This document shows positions 16,964-25,353 of a stretch of 64,000 nucleotides of DNA, piece after piece. Both the position numbers and the translations under genes were made by a program. The notes beneath the pieces are model-generated. The model was not told the DNA's origin and ran no database searches. It was given only the letters and a program-made list of their open reading frames with translations. Positions within the stretch are counted from its first letter, which is position 1. Each line of letters starts with the position of its first letter. The DNA comes from JAEKLB01 sp050249235 (GTDB lineage Bacteria; Actinomycetota; Acidimicrobiia; Acidimicrobiales; CADCSY01), in assembly GCA_050249235.1 (NCBI GenBank), contig JBFWQW010000001.1, positions 23,933 to 87,932 of the forward strand, written 5' to 3'.

Positions 16964-18621
16964 CGCCGCCGACGACGCCGATGTCCACCACCAGCACCAC
17001 CACGGCGGCGACACCCACCCGCACCCTGCTGGTGTGGTGCGCCGACTGGCCGGTCGTGGCCGGCGGGATCGGACCGGGCCAGCCGGCCGTGGTGCTGCAC
17101 GCCAACCGGGTGGTGGCCTGCTCGGCGGCGGCCCGGGAGGACGGGGTGCGGCGGGGGCTGCGCCGGCGGGAGGCGCAGTCCCGCAGCCCCGACGCCGTCG
17201 TCCTGGCCGCCGACCCCGACCGCGACGCCCGGGCCTTCGAGCCGGTGGCCGCCGCCGTCGAGGCGCTGGCCCCCCGGCTCGAGGTGGTGCGCCCCGGGGT
17301 CCTGGCCGTGGCCGCCCGGGGGCCCTCCCGCTACTACGGCGGTGACGACGAGGCCGCGGCCCGGGTGCGGGCGGCGGCCCTGGCCGCCATCGCCGGCCGG
17401 GCGGCGGTGGGCGCGGGGGTGGCCGACGGGCTCTTCGCCGCCCTCCTGGCTGCCCGTGACGCCGGCGGCGACCCATCCGCTCCCACCCCCGGGGGATCGG
17501 CGGCGGGGGGCGTGGTCGTCGTCCAGCCGGGGGCGGCCGCCGCCTTCCTCGCCCCCCGCCCGGTGGCGGCGCTGGCGCGGGTCCTCGTGGAGGACGCGGT
17601 GGTCGACCTGGTCGAGCTGCTCCGCCGGCTGGGGCTGCGCACCCTGGGGGAGGTGGCGGCGCTGCCCCCGGCCGACCTGCTCGGCCGGTTCGGACCGCTC
17701 GGGGCCCGGGTGTCGCGCCTGGCCCGGGGTCTCGACGAGCACCCGCCCCGGCCCCGGCCCGTCCCACCGGAGCTGGTGGTGGCGGCCGAGGTCGACCCGC
17801 CGGCCGAGCAGGTCAGCCAGCTCGCCTTCCTGGCCCGGGCCCTGGCCGCCGAGCTGGGCGACCGGCTGGCCGGTCGGGGCCTCGTCTGCACCCGCATCTC
17901 GATCGAGGTCGAGACCGAGCACGGGGAGACCCTGGCCCGGCGCTGGCGCCACGAAGGGGGCCTCGGGCCGAACGAGCTGGCCGACCGGGTCCGCTGGCAG
18001 CTCGACGGCTGGCTCCAGGCCCCCCGAGGCCGGCCGACCGGGGGCGTCAGCCTCCTGCGGCTGGTGCCCGAGCAGGTCGGCCCGGACGTGGGACGCCAGC
18101 TCGGGCTCTGGGGCGGGGCCCGCGACGGCGACGTCCGGGCCGCCCGGGGTGTCGCCCGCCTCCAGGGCCTGCTCGGTCCCGACGCCGTCCGGGTGCCGGA
18201 GCGCCGGGGCGGGCGGGGCCCCGGCGAGCAGCTGGCCCCGGTGCCGGCCCACGCCGTGCGCCTGGGCACCCCGGCGGCCACGGCCGATGCCGGCCGGCCC
18301 TGGCCCGGCCGGCTCCCGGCGCCGTCGCCGACGCTCGTGCACGCCGTCCCTCCGCCGGCGCTCCTGGTCGACGCCGCCGGCCGCCCGGTCGAGGTGACGG
18401 CCCGGGGGCTGCTGAGCGCCGAGCCGGCCACGGTGGCCGTGGGTGGCCGGCCGCCGGTGGCGGTGGCGGCCTGCGCCGGGCCGTGGCCGGCCGAGGAGCG
18501 GTGGTGGGATCCCACCGCGGCCCGCCGCCGGGCCCGCCTCCAGGTGGTGCTGGCCGACGGCACCGCCCATCTCCTGGTGGTCGAGGCCGGCCGCTGGACG
18601 GTGGAGGCGACCTACGACTGA
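16960..18621 (+). CDS. imuB: ImuB, Y-family polymerase-like mutasome hub
   Basis: A 553-residue inactive Y-family polymerase homologue. It starts with the ImuB-type LLVWCADWPVVAGG in place of the catalytic DxD motif, consistent with a non-polymerising adaptor that binds the beta clamp and DnaE2. Other family stretches are HANRVVACSAAAREDGVRRGLRRREAQSR, a helix-hairpin-helix-like LGLRTLGEVAALPPADLLGRFG, and a little-finger region with QLAFLARALAAELGDRLAGRGL. The clamp motif was not located. It is translationally coupled to imuA'; its cognate dnaE2 is 7.6 kb downstream rather than adjacent. Confidence 0.94.
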   Translation: MTPPTTPMSTTSTTTAATPTRTLLVWCADWPVVAGGIGPGQPAVVLHANRVVACSAAAREDGVRRGLRRREAQSRSPDAVVLAADPDRDARAFEPVAAAVEALAPRLEVVRPGVLAVAARGPSRYYGGDDEAAARVRAAALAAIAGRAAVGAGVADGLFAALLAARDAGGDPSAPTPGGSAAGGVVVVQPGAAAAFLAPRPVAALARVLVEDAVVDLVELLRRLGLRTLGEVAALPPADLLGRFGPLGARVSRLARGLDEHPPRPRPVPPELVVAAEVDPPAEQVSQLAFLARALAAELGDRLAGRGLVCTRISIEVETEHGETLARRWRHEGGLGPNELADRVRWQLDGWLQAPRGRPTGGVSLLRLVPEQVGPDVGRQLGLWGGARDGDVRAARGVARLQGLLGPDAVRVPERRGGRGPGEQLAPVPAHAVRLGTPAATADAGRPWPGRLPAPSPTLVHAVPPPALLVDAAGRPVEVTARGLLSAEPATVAVGGRPPVAVAACAGPWPAEERWWDPTAARRRARLQVVLADGTAHLLVVEAGRWTVEATYD

Positions 18622-18661
18622 TGTGGAACGGCCGCCGGGCCCGCCCCGGCGCGACCCGACC

Positions 18662-18710
18662 GAACTGGGTGCCACTGAAGCTGTGGTGCGGCTTCAGTGG
18701 CACCCAGTTC
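18662..18710 (+). terminator. Perfect 20-bp inverted repeat after imuB
   Basis: Arm 18662-18681 and arm 18691-18710 are exact reverse complements over 20 bases, with a nine-base loop. The hairpin begins 41 bases after the imuB stop and ends 86 bases before the next start. It most likely ends the imu transcript, although there is no T-run. It is longer and more exact than the other hairpins here, and less GC-rich than its surroundings. Confidence 0.65.
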
Positions 18711-18796
18711 AGTCCGTGGACGCGTCCACCGATCCGCGGCCGTCGTCCGGCGGGCGTAGCGTTCCGGCCCGGCCGGCCGAGGACGGGAGGGTGGCG

Positions 18797-20452
18797 ATGT
18801 CGAAGGCGACGATCCTCACCGTCGACGACGACGTTGCCGTGTCCCAGGCCATCACCCGAGACCTCCGCCGCCGCTACGGCGCCGACCACCGGATCGTCCG
18901 GGCCGGCTCGGGTCGGGAGGCCCTCGCCGCCCTCGAGGAACTGGCCCGCAGGGGGCGGCCGGTCGCCCTGGTGGCGTCCGACCAGCGCATGCCGGGGATG
19001 ACCGGCATCGAGCTCCTCGGCCTGGTCCGCCAGCATGCGCCGGACGCCAAGCTCGTGCTGCTCACCGCCTACGCCGACACCGAGGTCGCCATCAGCGCGA
19101 TCAACGACATCGGGCTCGACCACTACCTCCTCAAGCCCTGGGACCCGCCCGAGGACGGCCTCTACCCCGTAATCGACGACCTCCTCGAGGACTGGCACCG
19201 GGCCCACCCGGACGAGACGATCGACGTGCGGGTGGTGGGCCACCGCTGGTCGGAGCGCAGCCACGAGATCAAGACCTTCCTCGCCCGCAACCACGTGCCC
19301 TACCGCTGGCTCGACGTCGAGCGCGACGCCGACGGCCGCCGCCTCCAGGAGCTGGCCGGTGCCACCCCGGGCGAGCTGCCGCTGGTGCTGGTGGCCGAGG
19401 CCGAGGCGCTCCGGGCGCCGACCACCCGGGCCGTCGCCGACGCCGTCGGCCTGCGGACCGTCGCCGAGCAGCCGCTCTACGACCTGTGCATCGTCGGGGC
19501 CGGTCCGGCCGGGCTGGCCGCGGCCGTCTACGGCGCGTCCGAGGGGCTCCAGACGGTGGTCGTCGAGCGGGAGGCGCCGGGGGGCCAGGCGGGCCAGAGC
19601 GCGGCGATCGAGAACTACCTCGGCTTCCCCAAGGGCCTCTCGGGCGGCGACCTCACCCACCGGGCCGTGGCCCAGACCCGCCGCTTCGGCGCCGAGATGG
19701 TGCTGGCCAACGACGTGGTCGGCTTCGAGGTGCGGGGCCCGGTGCGGGCCGTGTGCCTGGCCGACGGCGCCAGCATCGAAGCCCGGTCGCTCCTCGTCGC
19801 CACCGGGGTCTCCTACCGGCTCCTCGACGGGCCCGGGCTCACCGAGCTCTCCGGCCGCGGGGTGTACTACGGCGCCGCGGCGAGCGAGGCCCGGCTGTGC
19901 GAGGGCGAAGACGTCTACGTTGTCGGCGCGGCCAACTCGGCCGGCCAGGCCGTGCTCAGCCTGGCCGCCTTCGCCCGCAAGGTGGTGCTCGTGGTCCGCG
20001 CCGACTCGCTCGAGGGGTCGATGTCCCGCTACCTCGTCGAGCGCATCCGCGCCGCGCCCAACGTCGAGGTGCGGCTCGAGACCGAGGTCTCGGGGGCGGC
20101 CGGCGACGACCACCTCGAGACCCTCTCGCTCGCCCACCGGGCCACGGGGGCGGTGGAGGAGGTGGCGACCAACTGGCTGTTCGTCTTCATCGGCGCCTCG
20201 CCCCGCACCGACTGGCTCGGGCCGGCCATCGTCCGCGACGAGAAGGGCTTCGTCGTCACCGGCCCCGAGCTGCTGGCCGGGGCCGATCAGCGCTGGCCGC
20301 TGAGCCGGCCCCCGCTGCTGCTCGAGACCAGCGTTCCCGGCGTGTTCGCCGCCGGCGACGTCCGCCTCGAGTCCATGAAGCGGGTCGCGTCGGCCGTCGG
20401 GGAGGGCGCCATGTCCGTGCACCTCGTCCACCGCTACCTGGCGTCGAGCTGA
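18797..20452 (+). CDS. Response-regulator receiver fused to thioredoxin-reductase-like flavoprotein
   Basis: A 551-residue fusion. Residues 1-125 are a CheY-like receiver (TILTVDDD, phospho-acceptor D62 in SDQRMPG, LLTAYAD, LLKPW). A thioredoxin/glutaredoxin-fold-like linker follows (DVRVVGHRWSERSHEIKTFLARNHVPYRWLDV). From about 225 there is an FAD/NAD(P)-binding reductase (VGAGPAGLAAAVYGAS; GGQAGQSAAIENYLGFP; GVFAAGDVR). The active-site CxxC of thioredoxin reductases is replaced by AAAS near residue 360, so it cannot do classical dithiol exchange. ATG 18797 has GGGAGG six bases upstream. It shares a TGATG junction with the kinase gene, which suggests a redox-input signalling pair. Confidence 0.92.
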   Translation: MSKATILTVDDDVAVSQAITRDLRRRYGADHRIVRAGSGREALAALEELARRGRPVALVASDQRMPGMTGIELLGLVRQHAPDAKLVLLTAYADTEVAISAINDIGLDHYLLKPWDPPEDGLYPVIDDLLEDWHRAHPDETIDVRVVGHRWSERSHEIKTFLARNHVPYRWLDVERDADGRRLQELAGATPGELPLVLVAEAEALRAPTTRAVADAVGLRTVAEQPLYDLCIVGAGPAGLAAAVYGASEGLQTVVVEREAPGGQAGQSAAIENYLGFPKGLSGGDLTHRAVAQTRRFGAEMVLANDVVGFEVRGPVRAVCLADGASIEARSLLVATGVSYRLLDGPGLTELSGRGVYYGAAASEARLCEGEDVYVVGAANSAGQAVLSLAAFARKVVLVVRADSLEGSMSRYLVERIRAAPNVEVRLETEVSGAAGDDHLETLSLAHRATGAVEEVATNWLFVFIGASPRTDWLGPAIVRDEKGFVVTGPELLAGADQRWPLSRPPLLLETSVPGVFAAGDVRLESMKRVASAVGEGAMSVHLVHRYLASS

Positions 20453-21840
20453 TGGACGTCGGCGAGCTGCGACCGCTGTTCCTCTTCGAGGGGCTCGACA
20501 CCGAGGTCCTGGCCGACCTGGCCGCGGCCGGCGAGGTCGTGCCCTTCGACGAGGGCGATGTCCTGTTCCACCAGGGCAAGCCGGCCGACGCGTGGTGGGT
20601 GCTGCTCGAGGGCCGGGTCGAGCTGTTCCGACGGGCCGGCCGCGAGGAGTCGATGGTCGGTGCGATGGAGCGCCCGGGTGTGTGGGCCGGCGGGTTCCGG
20701 GCCTGGAACGACACCGGCAGCTACATGGCCACCGGCAGGGCGTCGGCCGCGGGGCGCATGTTCCGCGTGCCGTCGGACCGCTTCGGCGACTGGGCCCGCT
20801 CGACCTTCCCGCTCGGTGCCCACCTGATCGCGGGCTTCTTCCAGACCGTGCGCACCATCGAGTCCGTCGCCGGCCAGCGGGAGGCGTTGGTCGCCCTCGG
20901 CACGCTGGCCGCCGGCCTGGCCCACGAGATCAACAACCCGGCGTCCGCGACGGCCCGGGCCGTGGACGCCCTCGAGGAGACGTGCGACGACCTGCTCTCG
21001 TCCCTGGTCCAGCTCGGCGAGCGGTCGCTGCCGGCCGAGCGCTTCGTGGCCGTCGACGCCCTCCGGCGCGAGCTGGGGCCGGCGCCCACGAGCGCCGGCG
21101 CCCTCGACGTCGCTGACCGCGAGGACGCCCTCGCCGAGTGGCTCGAGGGCCATGGCGTCGTCGAGCCGTGGCGGATCGCGCCGGCGCTGGCCGCGGCCGG
21201 TGTCGACACGGACTGGTGCGAGCGGGCCGGCGAGATCCTCGACGGCAACACGCTCGAGCCCGGCCTCGCCTGGGTGGCGAGCACCTTGTCGGCGTCGTCG
21301 CTGCTGGCCGAGATGAAGGAGTCGACCTCCCGGGTGTCCGCCCTGGTGGCGGCGGTGAAGTCGTACTCCCAGCTCGACCGGGCGTCGCTCCAGGTCGTCG
21401 ACGTCACCGAGGGCCTGGAGAGCACCCTCGTCATGCTCGGCCACAAGCTGCGCGACGGCGTGACCGTCGTCCGCGAGTACGGCGCAGACGTGCCGCCCGT
21501 CGAGGCCAACCCCGGCGAGCTCAACCAGGTCTGGACGAACCTCTTCGACAACGCCATCGACGCCATGGCGGGTGAGGGCACGCTCCGGCTCGTGACCCGG
21601 GTCGAGGGCGACTCGGTGGTGGTGGAGGTGGTCGACTCGGGGCCGGGCATGGAGCCCGAGGTGCGGGCCCATGCCTTCGATCCGTTCTTCACCACCAAGG
21701 ACGTGGGCAAGGGCACCGGCCTGGGCCTCGACATCTCCCGACGGATCGTGGTCGAGCGCCACGGCGGCGAGATCACCATCGAGGGCGGGCCGGGCGAAAC
21801 CGTGCTCCGGGTCCGCCTGCCTCGTCAGCGACCTTCGTAG
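20452..21840 (+). CDS. Cyclic-nucleotide-domain sensor histidine kinase
   Basis: A 462-residue soluble kinase. An N-terminal cyclic-nucleotide-binding-like domain (about 1-130, FEGLDTEVLADLAAAGEVVPFDEGDVLFHQG) precedes a dimerisation/phosphotransfer region with H158 in LAAGLAHEINNPASA, and a HATPase_c domain with NLFDNAIDAM, DSGPGM and GTGLGL. No membrane segment is visible, so sensing is cytoplasmic. It is directly downstream of the receiver-flavoprotein fusion, which is its likely partner. A long insertion between the H box and the ATPase domain (about 180-290) is helical and of unknown role. Confidence 0.93.
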   Translation: MDVGELRPLFLFEGLDTEVLADLAAAGEVVPFDEGDVLFHQGKPADAWWVLLEGRVELFRRAGREESMVGAMERPGVWAGGFRAWNDTGSYMATGRASAAGRMFRVPSDRFGDWARSTFPLGAHLIAGFFQTVRTIESVAGQREALVALGTLAAGLAHEINNPASATARAVDALEETCDDLLSSLVQLGERSLPAERFVAVDALRRELGPAPTSAGALDVADREDALAEWLEGHGVVEPWRIAPALAAAGVDTDWCERAGEILDGNTLEPGLAWVASTLSASSLLAEMKESTSRVSALVAAVKSYSQLDRASLQVVDVTEGLESTLVMLGHKLRDGVTVVREYGADVPPVEANPGELNQVWTNLFDNAIDAMAGEGTLRLVTRVEGDSVVVEVVDSGPGMEPEVRAHAFDPFFTTKDVGKGTGLGLDISRRIVVERHGGEITIEGGPGETVLRVRLPRQRPS

Positions 21841-21897
21841 GAGCCGGCCGGCCCGGGTCGAGGCGGGGCGGGGCGGGGGACGGGACAGACTCGGGGG

Positions 21898-22284
21898 ATG
21901 GCGGGCTCAAGGGGCGAAGAGGACGACCGGACGCTCGAACGGGTCCGACGCCTCTGCCTCGGCCTGCCCGGGGCCGAGGAGGCGGTGCTGCAGCGCCGCC
22001 CCCTGTTCCGGGTGGGGAACCGGCGCTTCGCGCTGTTCAACGGGTCGGCGTCCCCGCCGAGCGCCCGCTGGGACGCGTCGGGCCGGTCGCTCCACTTCCT
22101 GTCCGACCCGCACGAGCTGCCCGCGCTCAGGGAGGATCCCCGGTTCGTGCCCTCGCCCCACCACGGCCACCGGGGTTGGCTGGCGATGCGGCTCGAGGGC
22201 GCCGATCTCGACTGGGACGAGGTCGCCGAGCTGGTGGCGTCGGCCCACCGCCAGGTGGTGCCCCGGCCGGAGCGGTCCGGTTGA
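21898..22284 (+). CDS. MmcQ/YjbR-family protein
   Basis: A 128-residue YjbR-like (double-wing DNA-binding fold) protein: CLGLPGAEEAVLQRRPLFRVGNRRFALF at the start and HHGHRGWLAMRLEGADLDWDEVAELVASAHRQVVP at the end are typical. The function of this family is not established. It stands alone between the kinase and the DUF222/HNH gene; the 92 bases after it hold the SOS-controlled promoter of the next gene. Confidence 0.85.
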   Translation: MAGSRGEEDDRTLERVRRLCLGLPGAEEAVLQRRPLFRVGNRRFALFNGSASPPSARWDASGRSLHFLSDPHELPALREDPRFVPSPHHGHRGWLAMRLEGADLDWDEVAELVASAHRQVVPRPERSG

Positions 22285-22368
22285 GGTTCGTCTCCTGATC
22301 TGTGAACCCTTGTGCTGCTTGGGTCTCTTTGCGTTCGGGGTTGTGGCTGTCACTACTTGCCGGTAGCA

Positions 22369-22384
22369 TCGAACAGGTGTTCGA
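22369..22384 (+). promoter_or_regulatory. Perfect SOS (LexA) box at the DUF222/HNH gene
   Basis: TCGAACAGGTGTTCGA is an exact palindromic match to TCGAAC-N4-GTTCGA. A -35-like TTGTGG (22341-22346) and a -10 TAGCAT (22364-22369) are spaced by exactly 17 bases. The box begins at the last base of the -10 and spans the candidate GTG start codon (22377-22379), so LexA would sit on the transcription start. Confidence 0.9.
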
Positions 22385-23591
22385 GCAGCGGATGGCGGTG
22401 CTGGAAGCCGCGGTCGACGGGTTGTCGGTCCCGGCCGGGGGTCGGGCGTTGGCCCGGCTGGTGGCGTTGCGGCACCGGCTGGATGCCGTGCTGGCGTTGG
22501 CGGTGGGGGCGTTCGAGCGGGACGGGCTGTGGGAGATCGACGGGGCCACCTCGATGGTGGGCTGGTTGCGGGACCGGGCCGGGGTCGACCGGCGCGACAC
22601 CGCCCGGTTGCGGGCCACCGGCCGCCACCTGGCCCGCCTCCCGGTCGTCGCGGCCGCTGCCGTGAACGGGACGCTGTCGGGCGGGCAGGTCCAGGCCGTC
22701 GTGCGGGCCGTCCCCGACGGGGCGGTGGACGTGATGGCCTCCCAGGAAGCCGACCTGGTCCCGACGCTGGCCGGGTTGACGTTGGCGGACACGGTCACGG
22801 TGTTGCAGGCGTGGCGGGCCCGGGTCGACGCCGACGGCACCGACCCGGGGGTGGAGCCGGTGCGGTCGTTGCAGCTGTCCCAGACCATCGACAACCGGTG
22901 GGAAGCGTCGTTCAGCCTGGACGCCGAAGCCGGCGCAGTGGTCGACACCGCCATCCGCCTGGCCACCACCCGCGACGTTCCCGGGGAGGTGGTGCGGACA
23001 GCGGCGGAGCGGCGGGCCGACGCCCTGGTCGACGTGTGCCGGAGCTTCCTCGACCTCCAACACGGCAAGCGGGGTGGCCGGCACCGGCCGCACCTGAACG
23101 TGATCGTCGACACCGACCGCGACGGGCACCCCCGGTCGGCCCAGGTGGTCGACGGGCCGGTCCTGCCGGCCCGGTCGTTGCGGCGTTTGTTGTGCGACTG
23201 CACGTTGCATCGGGTCGTGCTCGGCGCCGACAGCACCATCCTCGACCTCGGCCGAGCCACCCGAACCATCCCCGCCCCCCTCTGGAACGCCCTCGTGATC
23301 CGCGACCGGCACTGCCGCTACCCCGGCTGTGACCGGCCCGCCCACTGGTGCGACGGCCACCACCTCCAACCGTGGGAACACGGCGGGGAGACCCGACCCG
23401 ACAACCTCGTGCTCCTCTGCGTCCGGCACCACCACCACCTCCACAAACCCGGCTGGCACGCCAAGCTCCTCCCCGACCTCGCCCTCGAGGTCACCGCACC
23501 CGACGGCACCCACCACACCAGCCCCGCCCCCCGCACCCTCACCCGAGCCACAGACCCGGGGAGCGGGCCACCCGACCGGGGACCGCCCTGA
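22377..23591 (+). CDS. DUF222 / HNH endonuclease protein (13E12-type), SOS-controlled
   Basis: A 404-residue DUF222 protein with a C-terminal HNH nuclease domain (about residues 310-360, CRYPGCDRPAHWCDGHHLQPWEHGG then NLVLLCVRHHHHLH). DUF222/13E12 proteins are abundant and repeated in actinobacteria; their role is unclear, and mobile-element or DNA-repair functions have been suggested. The start GTG 22377 is preferred because TAGCAT lies seven bases upstream (leaderless pattern). ATG 22392 and GTG 22302 are alternatives, but 22302 lies upstream of the promoter. The C-terminal 35 residues are Pro/Thr-rich. Regulation by LexA is inferred from the perfect box. Confidence 0.9.
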   Translation: MFEQRMAVLEAAVDGLSVPAGGRALARLVALRHRLDAVLALAVGAFERDGLWEIDGATSMVGWLRDRAGVDRRDTARLRATGRHLARLPVVAAAAVNGTLSGGQVQAVVRAVPDGAVDVMASQEADLVPTLAGLTLADTVTVLQAWRARVDADGTDPGVEPVRSLQLSQTIDNRWEASFSLDAEAGAVVDTAIRLATTRDVPGEVVRTAAERRADALVDVCRSFLDLQHGKRGGRHRPHLNVIVDTDRDGHPRSAQVVDGPVLPARSLRRLLCDCTLHRVVLGADSTILDLGRATRTIPAPLWNALVIRDRHCRYPGCDRPAHWCDGHHLQPWEHGGETRPDNLVLLCVRHHHHLHKPGWHAKLLPDLALEVTAPDGTHHTSPAPRTLTRATDPGSGPPDRGPP

Positions 23592-23907
23592 CCGGCCGTG
23601 GCGGCGTCCCGGGTGGCGGACCGCCGGACGGGGACCACCCTGGGTCGCCGTGGCGGCTTCGTCAGCGTGGCTCGCGCCGGGTCGAGAGCTCACCGCCGCC
23701 TCGTTCGGCTCGACCGGCAGACGCGTTGGTCTGGGCGTGGACGCGACGGAGGCGCCGCCGCGCCGGGCGCGGTCCGGGACGCGGGGCGCCTCGGCTGCTG
23801 GCGGGCGTCGTCCGGAACGCGGCCCCTCAGTGCTCGGCGGGCGCCGTCCTGAACGCGGGCACCTCGGTGCTGGCGGGAGGGGCGAGCGAGCGGGCAGGCT
23901 TCGCGGC
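23592..23907. other. Non-coding stretch after the HNH gene
   Basis: The 316 bases between the HNH stop and the PH-domain gene hold three tandem 36-38-bp repeats (described separately) and otherwise GC-rich sequence. Open frames across it are arginine-rich and show no homology or plausible start signals. Confidence 0.6.
23769..23878 (+). repeat. Three imperfect tandem repeats of about 36 bp
   Basis: Copies at 23769-23806 (38 bp), 23807-23842 and 23843-23878 (36 bp each) share a core of the form GTCC-GGAACGCGG followed by CCTC-GTGCT-GGCGGG. The 36-bp period equals 12 codons, so the forward frame shows a repeated GGRRPERG motif, but I see no start or domain to support translation. Confidence 0.6.
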
Positions 23908-24351
23908 GTGGCCGCAGAGTTCCGGAACAGGTCGGCCCAGCTGTGGTTGGCGATCTCGTCGGGGATCGCGGCCGTGATCGGCCTGGCCATGCTGACGAGC
24001 CCCGACACGCGGATCCCGGGGCTGCTCTTCGTGGTCGTGTGGGGCGCGGTGGCGTTCCGGGCGCTGCGGGCGTCGAGCGTGGTGGTCCGGGAGCACGACG
24101 TCGAGATCCGCTCGATCGTGCGGACGAAGCGGCACCGACTGGCCGACGTGGGCCGGGTGGAGGTGGCCTACAGCCGTCTCGGCCTGTACGGCTCGGGTCG
24201 GGAGTACCTGGTGTTTCTCCGTACCGACGGTCGGCAGGAGTCGTTCATGGAGCTCAACAGCCGGCCGCCCCGCGATCCCGACGGCGACTCCGTCGTCCGC
24301 CAGGCCGCGGCCCACATCAACGACCGGCTGGGCGGGCGCCCCGACAGCTGA
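23908..24351 (+). CDS. PH-domain-like membrane protein
   Basis: A 147-residue protein with two hydrophobic segments near the N-terminus (about 11-24 and 33-46), followed by a PH-like domain (SSVVVREHDVEIRSIVRTKRHRLADVGRVEVAYSRLGLYGSGREYLVFLRTDGR), similar to bacterial PH-domain proteins of unknown function. GTG 23908 is chosen because upstream sequence in the same frame is the 36-bp repeat region. It converges on the amidohydrolase gene. Confidence 0.78.
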   Translation: MAAEFRNRSAQLWLAISSGIAAVIGLAMLTSPDTRIPGLLFVVVWGAVAFRALRASSVVVREHDVEIRSIVRTKRHRLADVGRVEVAYSRLGLYGSGREYLVFLRTDGRQESFMELNSRPPRDPDGDSVVRQAAAHINDRLGGRPDS

Positions 24352-24408
24352 AGGGCGCTCCGAGGGGACGCCCGGGCGCACCTGGCGGGGCGCAGGGGAG
24401 GACGAGGC

Positions 24409-25299
24409 TCAGACGGGCGGGTCGCCGAGGAGGCGGGCTGCGTTGGCCCGGCCCACGAGCTCGAGCTCGTCGTCGGTGAGCGGGAGGCCGCGGAGGGCGT
24501 CGGCGTAGGTCTGCTGGTCGACGAGCGGGTAGTTGGTGCCGAACAGCACCCGGTCGGCGCCGATGCGGCGCACGAGCTCGGCGGTGCGGGCGGGGGACTC
24601 GACGCCGAGCCGCAACGAGGTGTCGGTCACGACGTTGGGGTAGCGCCCGGTGAGCACGGCCACGTCGTCCTCGCCGCCCTGGCCGAGGTGGGCCAGCTGC
24701 ACGGTGACCGTCGGGTACGACCGCAGCACGGCGTCGAAGTGGCGGGGGTGGCCCCAGGCGGTGTCGCTGTCGTAGCCCCGGGGCCCGCTCTCGCTGAGGA
24801 CGAACACGCCGTGGTCGCGGGCGCAGCGCCAGACGACCTCCATGGCCTCGTCGTCGGGGCGGGCCCGGATGAACATCGGTGCGATCTTGAGCCCACAGGC
24901 TCCGGCGGCGAGCCGCTCGGCCACCTCGGCCTCGACGAGGTCGTCCGCCATGAGCACCGGGTCGAGCCCGACCAGGCAGGCCAGCCGGTCGGGGTGGGCG
25001 GTCACCGCGCCGGCGGCCCAACGGTTGAGCTCCCGCCACTCGTCGACCACGTCGGCGGTGGCCCGGTCTCGGTCGACGCCGGCCGCGACGGCGGCGGCCA
25101 CCATGTCCTGGGCCGGCAGCCAGGGGACGATCATCGTCCGGGCGATCCCGGCCCGGTCCATCGACCGCAGCAGCTCGTCGACGGTGCCCTCCCGGTCGCT
25201 GCCGAACCCCCACCGCCCGGCGAAGGCCCGCCCGGCCGCGGCGGTGGGCTGGGTGTGGGTGTGGGCGTCGATCAGCACCTCGGCGGCCATGGCGCCCAT
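24409..25299 (-). CDS. Amidohydrolase-family metal hydrolase
   Basis: A 296-residue TIM-barrel hydrolase of the amidohydrolase-2 group. The metal motif DAHTHTQ is at residues 11-17; LKIAPMF carries the likely bridging lysine, and QLAHLGQGG and FGTNYPL carry later metal or catalytic residues. Members decarboxylate or hydrolyse diverse carboxylates and lactones, and the substrate is unknown. ATG 25299 or ATG 25290 may be the start; the longer frame upstream is antisense to cofE. It is divergent from cofE with 54 bases between. Confidence 0.88.
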   Translation of the reverse strand: MGAMAAEVLIDAHTHTQPTAAAGRAFAGRWGFGSDREGTVDELLRSMDRAGIARTMIVPWLPAQDMVAAAVAAGVDRDRATADVVDEWRELNRWAAGAVTAHPDRLACLVGLDPVLMADDLVEAEVAERLAAGACGLKIAPMFIRARPDDEAMEVVWRCARDHGVFVLSESGPRGYDSDTAWGHPRHFDAVLRSYPTVTVQLAHLGQGGEDDVAVLTGRYPNVVTDTSLRLGVESPARTAELVRRIGADRVLFGTNYPLVDQQTYADALRGLPLTDDELELVGRANAARLLGDPPV

Positions 25300-25353
25300 C
25301 GTGCACCAGCTCGCGTCCCGGGTGCCCCCGGCCCGCGGCCTACCGTCTCGGCG

